64,000 nucleotides of DNA from Eubacteriaceae bacterium (GTDB lineage: Bacteria > Bacillota > Clostridia > Peptostreptococcales > Anaerovoracaceae). The translations under genes and the position numbers were made by a program. Below are positions 42,989 to 51,557 of the stretch, one piece after another (positions within the stretch are counted from its first letter, which is position 1; every line of letters starts with the position of its first letter). The notes beneath the pieces were generated by a model. That model did no database searches and had not been told where the DNA came from. It saw nothing but the letters and a program-made list of their open reading frames with translations. The DNA is taken from assembly GCA_902362805.1 (NCBI GenBank), contig CABIXY010000005.1, positions 124,001-188,000 on the forward strand. The letters run 5' to 3'.

Positions 42989-45370
42989 TCACTTAAGCCA
43001 CTTCGCCAAAGTCTGGCTCAGCACTTCCATGTCAATTGGTTTTGACAGGTGCTCATCCATTCCCGCCGCCTTTGTCTTCTCGACATCGTCAGAAAAAGCA
43101 TTGGCGGTCATAGCGATGATAGGCATCCGCTTCACATCTTTGCGGTTTAGCTCTCGAATCTTTCTCACGGCTTCGCAGCCATCCATCACTGGCATCTGCA
43201 TGTCCATGAAGATCAAATCGTAGTAATCTTCCGGTTTTTCTTGTACCATGTCTACCGCGATCTGGCCGTTTTCCGCTGCCTCCACTTCCAGATTGACAGC
43301 AGAGAGCAGTTCTATGGCGATTTCGCGATTCAGAGCATTGTCTTCTGCCAGAAGGATTCGCTTCCCGCCATACTCGCCTTTCGGCAAAGTTCCGTATTCC
43401 TTTGGCACTGGCTCTGTTTGCTTGCAAACGAGCTGATTCAACTTATAAACCAGCCGGGACTGAAACAAAGGCTTGACAATAAAGTCATTGACCCCGGCTT
43501 TGATGGCCTCATCCTCAAATTCGGACCAATCATAGGCCGAAATCATAATAATCGGAACTTCGCTGCCAACTGCCGCACGTATCCTTCTCGTAGTTTCAAT
43601 GCCGTCCATACCGGGCATTTTCAAATCTAAGATCACTGCAAAATAGTCGCTGCCCCGGTCATGAGCGGTCACGACCTTCTCCACGGCTTCTTCCCCGCAA
43701 AGCGTATATTCTCCATCCATACCCATATTTTCCAGTCTTTCACACACGTCTACGCAGACAATTTCATCATCGTCTACTACCAAAATCGGCAGCCCTGCCA
43801 GAGATTCTGTATTCCACTCCGGCTGATCCTGCAGCCTTAGGCAGAAAGTCGCTGTGAATTTTGACCCCTGCCCATAAGTGCTTTCCACCTGAATCGTTCC
43901 ATCCAGCATTTCAACGATGTTTTTACTAATTGCCATGCCCAGACCTGTTCCTGGAATCCCCCGTATCGCTTTATCATCGGCTCTTTCGAAAGGTTCAAAT
44001 ATTTTCTCTAAAAAATCCGCTTTCATACCGATGCCATCGTCAGATACGGAAAATTCGTAACAACCTACCCCCCTCTGCATAGAAGGCTTTTCTTTAATTT
44101 CAAAGAGAATATGACCGCCTTCGGGGGTATACTTTGTCGCATTGGAGAGCAGATTGAGAAGCACCTGCTGCAATCGCTGTAAGTCTCCAATCACCATTTC
44201 ATCTTTTACATCTTCAATATGGGCTTCGAAAAATTGCTTTTTTCTGTCAATCATCGGTTGAATCATGTTGATAATATCCTGCGTCATGGAAGCCATATCA
44301 ATCTTCTCTTCTGCCAAAACAATATTGCCGCTTTCTACCTTAGCCATGTCGAGAACTTCATTAATCAAACCGAGCAGGAGTTTTGACGAAGTAGTAATCT
44401 TGCCAAGACAGTCGCAAACCCTGTCTTGATCCTCGATATGTGCACCGGCAATGGCTGTCATGCCAATGATAGCATTCATCGGTGTCCTGATATCGTGACT
44501 CATCCGTGACAGAAATTCTGACTTTGCCTTGTTGGCCGCAGAAGCAGCATTCAGCGCATCCTGAAGCAACTGTTTTTGGCGTTTCTCCTCTTTAACCTCC
44601 GTGATGTCCGTCCGCGTCATCAGCAAAAGGTTCTTTTCGCGGTCAAAATAGCTGTAGCGCATTTTCTTGTCTTTCAGTACCCCGTCTTCAAACATGTTAC
44701 CGTATATGATGCATTCTCCCTTTTCCTCAATCACCGGCAAAATATTGGCAAGTCTCATTTTCTCAGTCAATTCTTCCTGTTGCTCCTCAGGAACATATAT
44801 ACGGTTATAGGTCTGAACTTCCCTCTCGTAATCGTTACTCATAATCGGAGGCATCGGCGTCCCAGACTGCTTATTGGAGGCGTACATCACATAACTGTTG
44901 GAATCTGCATCTATGTAATTGACATAATCGTACTCTGTTTCTACAGCCTTCGCGATGATTTCGCCTCTTTTTAGTTCATTGATATATCGGCTTGTAAGCA
45001 GTATGCGATCCGGTTTTCCACTCTTGTCTTCAAACACATGCAGAAAAGCCTGATGCCATTCAAATCCAAAAGATTGATTGCGAAACCGCATTTCGAACGT
45101 TTTTTCTCTGCATGCTAACTGACACATCTCTTTTAAGGCCGATATGGACATATACTCCTGCCATTTTTTCTTGTCTGCCGGGTAGACGTATTCCTGCAGA
45201 TAAGCAGCGTTCAACTCCTTATAATCCATTACCCGGCCAGTCAATTCTGGTATCATGAAATTCTGTATTATTTCAACCTCCTGGCTTTCTAATGTAATCA
45301 GCCATAAAGATCCCATCGTACTTTTCAAAACATTTAATAGCTCTGCCCCTTGCAGATTTATCACACTCAT
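42989..45370 (-). CDS. Hybrid sensor histidine kinase with two receiver domains
   Basis: 793 aa from MSVINLQGAELLNVLK; GGAGG is five bases ahead, so the ATG at 45391 is not used. Cytosolic. Two PAS-like segments (residues ~10-260), HisKA with MSHDIRTPMNAIIG (~300), HATPase ending GTGLGMAISKNIVEML, receiver 1 (ILVVDDDEIV, VILDLKMPGMDG) and receiver 2 (ILLAEDNALN, IFMDMQMPVMDG). It resembles the giant kinase at 1780 in its catalytic part. No DNA-binding partner is adjacent. Signal unknown. Confidence 0.9.
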   Translation of the reverse strand: MSVINLQGAELLNVLKSTMGSLWLITLESQEVEIIQNFMIPELTGRVMDYKELNAAYLQEYVYPADKKKWQEYMSISALKEMCQLACREKTFEMRFRNQSFGFEWHQAFLHVFEDKSGKPDRILLTSRYINELKRGEIIAKAVETEYDYVNYIDADSNSYVMYASNKQSGTPMPPIMSNDYEREVQTYNRIYVPEEQQEELTEKMRLANILPVIEEKGECIIYGNMFEDGVLKDKKMRYSYFDREKNLLLMTRTDITEVKEEKRQKQLLQDALNAASAANKAKSEFLSRMSHDIRTPMNAIIGMTAIAGAHIEDQDRVCDCLGKITTSSKLLLGLINEVLDMAKVESGNIVLAEEKIDMASMTQDIINMIQPMIDRKKQFFEAHIEDVKDEMVIGDLQRLQQVLLNLLSNATKYTPEGGHILFEIKEKPSMQRGVGCYEFSVSDDGIGMKADFLEKIFEPFERADDKAIRGIPGTGLGMAISKNIVEMLDGTIQVESTYGQGSKFTATFCLRLQDQPEWNTESLAGLPILVVDDDEIVCVDVCERLENMGMDGEYTLCGEEAVEKVVTAHDRGSDYFAVILDLKMPGMDGIETTRRIRAAVGSEVPIIMISAYDWSEFEDEAIKAGVNDFIVKPLFQSRLVYKLNQLVCKQTEPVPKEYGTLPKGEYGGKRILLAEDNALNREIAIELLSAVNLEVEAAENGQIAVDMVQEKPEDYYDLIFMDMQMPVMDGCEAVRKIRELNRKDVKRMPIIAMTANAFSDDVEKTKAAGMDEHLSKPIDMEVLSQTLAKWLK

Positions 45371-45475
45371 CCTAACCTCCGTACTTTTCATTTCAACCCT
45401 CTTATTTTACCATACTTGTCAAGCCTTTTATGAACATCTCTATGAAATTCTTTTTTGCTAAATTTATACAATCAA

Positions 45476-45506
45476 AAAGGAGCTGCCTGCAGGCAGGCGC
45501 TCCTAT
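45476..45506 (-). terminator. Terminator of the MFS gene
   Basis: Minus strand AGGAGC..GCCTGC / GCAGGC..GCTCCT stem, then TTTTTG, ten bases past the stop of the gene ending at 45516. Confidence 0.8.
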
Positions 45507-45515
45507 ATTATCTCT

Positions 45516-46808
45516 TCACTCTTCCAGTTTCCAAATCTCCTTATCTCTCCTGAACACCAGGCAGGTCATGACGCCGAGCAGACCGATGATCATAAAGAAC
45601 ATGGCTGCCCCGGACCCTTTTCCGCTGCCAAAAAACGTAATCCAGAGGCTGTCTTCTGCCTGCAGCGCCATAAACGGTTCAAAGACTTTGTCAACCAGGA
45701 TGCCTCCCAGAAAGTACCCTATGGGAATGGTAAAAAACTGCAGTGTATTGCGGGCAGAGTAAACTCTTCCCTGCATCGTCACTGGGATATAGCTGCGAAA
45801 AAGGGTATCCATGTTGGCGTTCATTATGGGAACCCAAATCCACCCCAAAATTGCGCCCAGACACCAGACAGGCACCGAATTGCCAAAAGCGAGGATGAAG
45901 TTCTCGGTACTCATAGACAAAAACAAGGTGTTGCAGATAACCCGAACTCTGCTCTTCGGCGCAGGCAGGACAGATGCCGCCAGACTCCCAGCTAGCATGG
46001 CAATTCCCACCGAGGCGTTGACGATGGCCAGCGCACCTTCTCCTCCGCCGCTCCTGGAAAGAAGCATTGCCGGAAAAGCAGCGTTGTACATGGATGCTGT
46101 CAGATTGATTCCCGCAAGAAGGAGAATTAAATCTAAAATGCCCCGGTGCTCTTTCAGATACTGCAATCCGCTCTTTGCCGACTGCAACAAAGATTCCCCT
46201 TTATCCTTCAATTCATGTACTATGGGGATTTCCACGAAAAAACAGAGCGCTAAAAAAGCAGCCAAAAAGGTAGACAGATCAAAATAGATGACGGCATCCA
46301 ACCCAAAAGCTGCGAAAATCGTCGTAGCAGCCACTGGGGACAGAATGTTGACCAGAGAATTGGAAAATGAACGCAGTCCGCTCACTTTTTGATAATGTTT
46401 TCGCGGTGTAATCAAACTGATTGCCACATCTCCTGCAGGTTGCTGCACCGTGCCCATCAATCCGTTCAAGGCATTGAGGCAATAGAGATGCCAGATTTCC
46501 AACTGACCGCTTTTCAGCAGCAATAAAACCACTACCGTACAGAGAGCAGCAAAAGTGTCACTTGCCAGCATGGTTACTTTCTTATTCCACTTGTCGCTGA
46601 GTGCACCGGCGAAGATACTCATCATGATGTAAGGCGTGTAAGAACAGACTGACAAAAGCGCAGTCGTCAAAGCTGAGCCTTTTTCTTGATAAGTCCACAT
46701 CACCAGCGCAAAATTGGTCATTGAACTGCCCAGCAGGGACAGCGATTGCGTCGACCATAAGATCAGAAAGCTGTGAAGCTCTTTCATTATTAAGTTGATA
46801 TTTTTCAT
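45516..46808 (-). CDS. MFS transporter (drug-efflux type) with attenuator leader
   Basis: 430 aa, twelve helices, MFS_3 group like the gene at 12476 but not closely similar. Motifs: MMSIFAGALSDKWNKKVTML (loop 2-3), LNALNGLMGTVQQPAGDVAI. AAAAGGAG ahead of the ATG. The 5' leader encodes a short peptide and contains a stem that covers the start region, as in genes induced by ribosome-targeting antibiotics. So export of such a compound is a fair inference; substrate unknown. Confidence 0.87.
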   Translation of the reverse strand: MKNINLIMKELHSFLILWSTQSLSLLGSSMTNFALVMWTYQEKGSALTTALLSVCSYTPYIMMSIFAGALSDKWNKKVTMLASDTFAALCTVVVLLLLKSGQLEIWHLYCLNALNGLMGTVQQPAGDVAISLITPRKHYQKVSGLRSFSNSLVNILSPVAATTIFAAFGLDAVIYFDLSTFLAAFLALCFFVEIPIVHELKDKGESLLQSAKSGLQYLKEHRGILDLILLLAGINLTASMYNAAFPAMLLSRSGGGEGALAIVNASVGIAMLAGSLAASVLPAPKSRVRVICNTLFLSMSTENFILAFGNSVPVWCLGAILGWIWVPIMNANMDTLFRSYIPVTMQGRVYSARNTLQFFTIPIGYFLGGILVDKVFEPFMALQAEDSLWITFFGSGKGSGAAMFFMIIGLLGVMTCLVFRRDKEIWKLEE

Positions 46809-46810
46809 TT

Positions 46811-46858
46811 GACTTTGCTCCTTTTAATTTTGTATGATTTCCATTAAAATGCAAAGTC
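46811..46858 (-). promoter_or_regulatory. Stem that can hide the MFS start region
   Basis: GACTTTGC (46858-46851, minus strand) is exactly complementary to GCAAAGTC (46818-46811), which lies between the AGGAG ribosome-binding site (46822-46818) and the ATG at 46808. Upstream are two more pairings: CTCCATGCA (from 46916) with TGCATGGAG (to 46880), and GGGCAAA (46897-46891) with TTTGCCC (46868-46862). Alternate folding set by ribosome position on the leader peptide is inferred. Confidence 0.6.
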
Positions 46859-46896
46859 TTTGGGCAAATCTTCGATTCACTCCATGCAGTTTTGCC

Positions 46897-46959
46897 CTAA
46901 TAGACCTTGCATGGAGCTTGAGCAATTACCAGTTTCACTTCAGGCTCACCTCTTTTCAT
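46897..46959 (-). CDS. Putative 20-aa leader peptide
   Basis: ATG at 46959: MKRGEPEVKLVIAQAPCKVY, stop TAG at 46899-46897. A GTG inside (46938) with GAGGTG eight bases upstream would give a 13-aa form. The last codons lie in the first arm of the leader hairpin (CTCCATGCA), so a stalled ribosome would free the downstream arm. Confidence 0.5.
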   Translation of the reverse strand: MKRGEPEVKLVIAQAPCKVY

Positions 46960-46975
46960 TCCATCTTAATATGTA

Positions 46976-47013
46976 AAAAAAGCTGCCACACTGATTCCAG
47001 CAGGCAGCTAAAG
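46976..47013 (-). terminator. Terminator of the DUF1805 gene
   Basis: Minus strand AGCTGCC / GGCAGCT stem with a 16-nt loop, then TTTTTTT, just after the stop at 47018. Confidence 0.8.
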
Positions 47014-47017
47014 TTTG

Positions 47018-47320
47018 TTACGCGTTGAGCTTTTCTGCAGCTTCTGCGCCAGTCATGCCGACAGCGATGCCGAGAGCTTCTGCTTCAGGCGAAACGCTCT
47101 TTACTGGGTTAGCCAGAATTTCATCAAAAGTGCTTCCACCGACAACAGCCGCTGCATCATTCACGGCTTCCGCTGTCCCCTGATTTAAGTAACCACACAT
47201 GATATAGCCTTTTTTACAAAGAAGAACCAGCATATTTGGATGCCCCTCTCCACCAGGTGCTACAATACGCACGCCCTGCACAGGCTGTCCTTTCACATTT
47301 AACATTTCAATCTGAATCAT
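47018..47320 (-). CDS. DUF1805 (YunC-like) protein
   Basis: 100 aa from MIQIEMLNVKGQPVQGVRI; AGGAAGAG precedes this ATG. LLVLLCKKGYIMCGYLNQGT-like centre, where KKGYIMCGYLN is the hallmark of YunC/DUF1805, and a C-terminal AEALGIAVGMTGAEAAEKL. A small alpha-beta protein of about normal family length; structure known for members, function not. Single gene with a 90-bp tandem repeat directly upstream. Confidence 0.88.
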   Translation of the reverse strand: MIQIEMLNVKGQPVQGVRIVAPGGEGHPNMLVLLCKKGYIMCGYLNQGTAEAVNDAAAVVGGSTFDEILANPVKSVSPEAEALGIAVGMTGAEAAEKLNA

Positions 47321-47345
47321 TTTATCTCTTCCTTTCACGTTTTCA

Positions 47346-47575
47346 TGGATTCCTTCCTTGCGGCAACGCCGTAAGATTATGGAACTATTATACCATGACG
47401 ATTCCTATAAAAATACAATCGAACGTCATGATTCAATGGTTCCTTCTTTGCGGCAACGCCGTAAGATTATGGAACCATTATACCGTGACGATCCCTATAA
47501 AAATACAATCGAACGTCATGGTTCAATGGTTCCTTCCTTGCGGCAACGCCGTAAGATCTTGGAACCATTATACCA
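47346..47575. repeat. 90-bp tandem repeat, about 2.6 copies
   Basis: TCCTTCCTTGCGGCAACGCC starts at 47351 and returns at 47441 and 47531, a period of exactly 90 bp. Units differ at a few positions (TTCTTT, ACCGTG, GATCCC, ATCTTG). Each unit has a GGTTCC..GGAACC stem and a CATGACG..CGTCATG stem, alternating. It lies between DUF1805 and the ATC hydrolase-like gene. The period is a multiple of three and stays open in one plus-strand frame, but there is no ribosome-binding site. Confidence 0.9.
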
Positions 47576-47613
47576 CATTCTTTCGAAGCTGTGATATCAA
47601 TTTCTGTTCGTCC

Positions 47614-48105
47614 TTATTTATGATATCTCAAATGGCAGATGTCATCTCCGCCCGCAATGGTTTTCGTCAACTCCAATTCACAACCGTAAGCCTCGCCGAT
47701 GCCACGATCTCCGCACATGGCGATATCACAGAGCATAGCGATGTCCTCATCAGAACAGCCACATTTCTGCCAGGCCTTTACCAGCGGACAGTAATGAAAA
47801 TGCAATTCCAATTCATCATCAGTGCTTTTGATCACATCCATTTCAAAGACTTTTCGTGCTGGCAAAGAGAACAAAGTCTTGTGCAGCCCTTTCAGGCTAT
47901 CCGTCTTGCCCTTCTCGATCAAAAACTTTCCTTCGCCAATCCCACAGCGGCGTATCGCTTCTGGTGCGAAATCCATCGGCGGCAGCCCTTTCTTTCGCGC
48001 CTCGTCACAGAGAAGATAAAGCCAAGCTGCTCTCTGCTCCAACTGTTCACGAATAGCCGCAATCAGTGCAAACTTAATCTTTGGTTCATTTTTTACAATG
48101 CTCAT
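47614..48105 (-). CDS. L-2-amino-thiazoline-4-carboxylic acid hydrolase-like protein
   Basis: 163 aa from MSIVKNEPKIKFALIAA; GGAGG six bases upstream. ATC_hyd family pattern: LHFHYCPLVKAWQKCGCSDE and DIAMLCDIAMCGDRGIG, ending in ICHLRYHK. The Pseudomonas namesake opens the thiazoline ring in L-cysteine synthesis, but most family members have no tested function. It starts 12 bp after the SNF2 helicase gene and is probably co-transcribed with it, with no clear functional link. Confidence 0.82.
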   Translation of the reverse strand: MSIVKNEPKIKFALIAAIREQLEQRAAWLYLLCDEARKKGLPPMDFAPEAIRRCGIGEGKFLIEKGKTDSLKGLHKTLFSLPARKVFEMDVIKSTDDELELHFHYCPLVKAWQKCGCSDEDIAMLCDIAMCGDRGIGEAYGCELELTKTIAGGDDICHLRYHK

Positions 48106-48116
48106 GTTGTTCCTCC

Positions 48117-51100
48117 TCAAGATCTTCGCAATAGTTCCATCAGTTCTTCTCGGTTGAAATCGACGCTTTCCACGGCTCTGCCCGTGAGAATTTGATCGGC
48201 CAGGTCCTTTTTACGCTCCTGTAGTTCTAGAATTTTATCTTCGATAGTATCCTGCGCTATCAACTTATAGACTGTCACCACATTTTTCTGACCAATACGG
48301 TGTGCTCTGTCCGTCGCCTGATTCTGCACCGCCAGATTCCACCAAGGGTCGAAGTGAATGACCATATCTGCTGCCGTCAGGTTCAAACCGGTGCCTCCTG
48401 CTTTCAGTGAAATCAAGAAGACGGAGGTATCGTCCTCATTGAAGGCTTTGACCATTCGGTTCCGTTTTTCTTTGCTGGTGGCGCCTGTTAAAATATAGCA
48501 GGAAATCTCCTCCTGCTCAAGTCTGGCTTCTAAATCGCTGAGCATGGTAGTAAACTGAGAGAACAGCAAAATCTTATGCCCTGCACTGACTGCATTGCTG
48601 ATCAGCTCGATACACATCTGGGTTTTTGCCGATACCCCTTGATAGTTTTCATAGACGAGAGCTGGGTCACAACAGATTTGGCGCAGCCTGGTCAGCTGTG
48701 AAAGAATTTGAATCTTCGAGGTTGAAAGCTCCTCATCGCTGGCTCCGTCTAAGAACAATTGCAGCTGCTTCACGTGGGCGTCATACAGCCTCTGCTGTTC
48801 TCCATCCAAGCGGGTAAACATGTTCTTTTCAATCTTATCCGGCAGATCTTTCAGCACATCTTTTTTCAGACGCCGCAAGATGAACGGATGCGTCATTTTG
48901 CGCAATCTCTCCATCGCCTCCTCGTCCTGCCCCTGGACAATCGGATTTTCCATTTCTTTGCGGAATCGATCGTAGGAATGCAGGAAACCGGACATCAGAA
49001 AGTCAAAGATGCTCCAAAGCTCGCTGAGTCTGTTTTCAACGGGCGTTCCTGTCAATGCTGCTCGAAAACCGGCGTTAATTGATTTGACAGACTTTGCCGC
49101 CTGGGTATTGTGGTTTTTGATATACTGTGCTTCGTCGATGACCTGGCAGCCAAAGGCGATCTCTTTATAAAGCTTGATATCCCGCTTCAGCAGCTCGTAA
49201 GACGTGATGCATACCTCCCCAGGTTCTATCGTCTCAATCAAAGTCTGACGTCCCGCGGCCGTTCCGATGATCAGCCGTGTTCTGAGCGCGGGCGCAAAGC
49301 GATGAATTTCGCTCTCCCAGTTGTACACCAGGGATGCAGGACAGACAATCAGAGAGGGACGACTGTCCGCGCTACCCTTCTCTTCCTGTTCCGACAGCAG
49401 AAAAGCGATGACCTGCAGCGTCTTTCCCAGCCCCATATCGTCAGCCAGAATTCCTCCAAAACCGTTGTGTGCCAACGTTTTCAGCCACAGAAAACCTTTC
49501 TTCTGATATTCTCTCAAGGTCTTCGCCAAGGTAGCCGGTACCTCAAAATCGTTATCGTCCACGGTCTTCATATCGCGGATCAAGGCGCGGAAATCTCTGC
49601 TGCGCTCAACGGAAAGAGAAGTCTTTGCCTGTAATTCACTGTCCAGATAAAGGGCGCGATACTTTGGCAGCAGCACAGTATCCTGCCGAAGTTCCTTGGC
49701 AGTCAGATTCAAGCCCTCCCGCAGTTCTGCCAACGTCGTAATCCCGTCGTCTTCAATCTGAACAAAATCCCCGTTCTTCAAACGGTAGAACTTCTTCTTT
49801 TTGTTGTATTTGCCCAAAATATCGATCAAATCTTCCCGCGACATATCTCCAGCCGTCAAAGTCAGCTCTAGTAAATCGCCGGATAACGAGATTCCGATTG
49901 ACACCGTCGGCGTCGGTCTGATATTCACGCCCTTAAGGCTCTCTGATACATAGACCTGACCCAGCTCCTGCATTTCGTCGATACCCATGGTCAGCAGTTC
50001 ATAGAGGGTGTCTTCGTCCCTGCTGATGACCAGCTCCTGTTTGTTTTCATCTATCCGTTCAAAGTAAGGCACGATTAATGCGGCAGTCTCAATCTCCTTT
50101 ACAAAATCCCGGCTTTCATAGTCTTTCTGCCGATCATAGACATTGTATTTTCTGTCTCCGTAGACGGCTTCAATCTTTCCTGTCACTATGTTTTTCTCCG
50201 GTGCGTCCAAGTAAATCTTAAATTCTGCTTCTGCGATGCCATAATCCTCTTCAACAAAATTTTCTATATGGCAGATGAACTGCTGCTTCAGTGTCGGATA
50301 CAGTTCCCGGCAAAAAATCGGTATATCGTCTTCTGCCACGAAAAAAGGATTGTTTATTTTTCGCTCCATACAGAAAAGTAAACCGTCAATCGCTTTCACA
50401 TCTTTGATCGGCAGTTTAAAGATTTCTCCATCGGCAAAATAGAGATAATGCTCCTGTCCCCTTATCAGAGGGTTCGCATCCGTAGCCACTTCGATGCCGC
50501 CTTCTTTGCCTGTGATATACAAATCCATTTCCGGCATTCTCTCACTGATCTGCCATTCCTTGACAGCTGAATCGCTCAATTCTATCTCAAAAGGCCGCTC
50601 TCCCATAATATCGAGAAGCATTTCAAACTCTCCCCCGCTGAGAGGAAGTTCCCTTACTTTAGGAATCGTCCTCGTAAAATAAAAAGCGGAATCACTCGCT
50701 TCTTTTTTCTCTCTGTCCTTAATCCATTTCACTAAAAACTCCGCCAGTGGCTGAGAATCCTGATCAAAACTTTCGATTGAATGGATAAACTGTAACCGCT
50801 TCCCATAAGCGAAATTAGCGGCCGCTTCCATATTCTTGGCAAATTCAGAAACGTCTTTCAGAACATACATGTGGTCAATGCCGATTTTGAAAGCAGCGGA
50901 AATCTTCGTTTCCAGGTTATCTCGTTCTACTTTAAAGGACGGCAAAAGACAGACGCGGCCAAAGGCGTCTTTTTGTAAAATCGGTGCAGTCTTTTTCTGA
51001 ATCTGCATATTGAGAAGGTTTTTGATGGCGTAAGTGGTCTGAGGCTTATAGGCTGCATAATTACTGCGGCCTCCGTCCCAGGAGGTCTGTCTGACCTTCG

Positions 51101-51428
51101 AAGCTAGACGAGTAGTCCCCTGCTGATGATTCATGTATTCTCTAAGAACCGCCACGCAGTGTTTGCAAATGCCGTCATAGTTAGAAAAGGCCGGACATTC
51201 GCAAAACGTTTCCTCCAGCTGGTCGGTTCTTTCGTTATAGCTTAAACTGACATCATAGTACCGCCTGTCTGATCCCCTGACCAGTGCATCGATGTGTTTG
51301 CGGTCTGTGTCATTCTCATCTTCTTCTGCTTTGAACTCCAAAATCCTGTCTTTCTCAAGAAAAATCTGCATTCCCTTTCGATAGGTTTTATCTATAGTTA
51401 AAGAACGAATAAATGAATCCGTAATCAT
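48117..51428 (-). CDS. SNF2-family helicase with SWIM zinc finger
   Basis: 1103 aa from MITDSFIRSLTIDK, GGGGAGG just upstream. An N-terminal SWIM finger CECPAFSNYDGICKHC (~residue 75), a middle region of the bacterial SNF2_assoc type (~200-600), then the SF2 core: ADDMGLGKTLQVIAFL (motif I), DEAQYIKNHNTQ (motif II), ALTGTPVENRLSELW, and the C-lobe LLFSQFTTMLSDLE and DRAHRIGQKNVVTVYK. Such proteins translocate on double-stranded DNA; in bacteria the role is unclear (transcription recycling or repair). No methylase or nuclease partner of a known defence system lies beside it. Confidence 0.93.
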   Translation of the reverse strand: MITDSFIRSLTIDKTYRKGMQIFLEKDRILEFKAEEDENDTDRKHIDALVRGSDRRYYDVSLSYNERTDQLEETFCECPAFSNYDGICKHCVAVLREYMNHQQGTTRLASKVRQTSWDGGRSNYAAYKPQTTYAIKNLLNMQIQKKTAPILQKDAFGRVCLLPSFKVERDNLETKISAAFKIGIDHMYVLKDVSEFAKNMEAAANFAYGKRLQFIHSIESFDQDSQPLAEFLVKWIKDREKKEASDSAFYFTRTIPKVRELPLSGGEFEMLLDIMGERPFEIELSDSAVKEWQISERMPEMDLYITGKEGGIEVATDANPLIRGQEHYLYFADGEIFKLPIKDVKAIDGLLFCMERKINNPFFVAEDDIPIFCRELYPTLKQQFICHIENFVEEDYGIAEAEFKIYLDAPEKNIVTGKIEAVYGDRKYNVYDRQKDYESRDFVKEIETAALIVPYFERIDENKQELVISRDEDTLYELLTMGIDEMQELGQVYVSESLKGVNIRPTPTVSIGISLSGDLLELTLTAGDMSREDLIDILGKYNKKKKFYRLKNGDFVQIEDDGITTLAELREGLNLTAKELRQDTVLLPKYRALYLDSELQAKTSLSVERSRDFRALIRDMKTVDDNDFEVPATLAKTLREYQKKGFLWLKTLAHNGFGGILADDMGLGKTLQVIAFLLSEQEEKGSADSRPSLIVCPASLVYNWESEIHRFAPALRTRLIIGTAAGRQTLIETIEPGEVCITSYELLKRDIKLYKEIAFGCQVIDEAQYIKNHNTQAAKSVKSINAGFRAALTGTPVENRLSELWSIFDFLMSGFLHSYDRFRKEMENPIVQGQDEEAMERLRKMTHPFILRRLKKDVLKDLPDKIEKNMFTRLDGEQQRLYDAHVKQLQLFLDGASDEELSTSKIQILSQLTRLRQICCDPALVYENYQGVSAKTQMCIELISNAVSAGHKILLFSQFTTMLSDLEARLEQEEISCYILTGATSKEKRNRMVKAFNEDDTSVFLISLKAGGTGLNLTAADMVIHFDPWWNLAVQNQATDRAHRIGQKNVVTVYKLIAQDTIEDKILELQERKKDLADQILTGRAVESVDFNREELMELLRRS

Positions 51429-51510
51429 AAATCCTCCCCTGATATCCAAGTCTACTTCTATTATACGTGTCTATTTCGCTCAAGTAAAGGCAGACTTTTG
51501 ATACAATAGC

Positions 51511-51537
51511 AAAGGCGGCGCACATGCACCGCCCTTT
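51511..51537 (-). terminator. Weak hairpin after the amidohydrolase region
   Basis: AAAGGCGGCGCA / TGCACCGCCCTTT, imperfect stem with one bulge and one mismatch and no clear T-run. It may end the transcript of the amidohydrolase gene. Confidence 0.45.
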
Positions 51538-51557
51538 CTCATTCAGTATTGGTCTTT

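Noticed and set aside
47358..47594. 78-codon frame through the 90-bp tandem repeat
   Set aside because: Open only because the period is a multiple of three; no ribosome-binding site or terminator.
48117..51428. SNF2 helicase as part of a defence system (DISARM- or BREX-like)
   Set aside because: No methyltransferase, nuclease or other partner of such systems is adjacent; SWIM/SNF2 proteins are common single genes in Bacillota.
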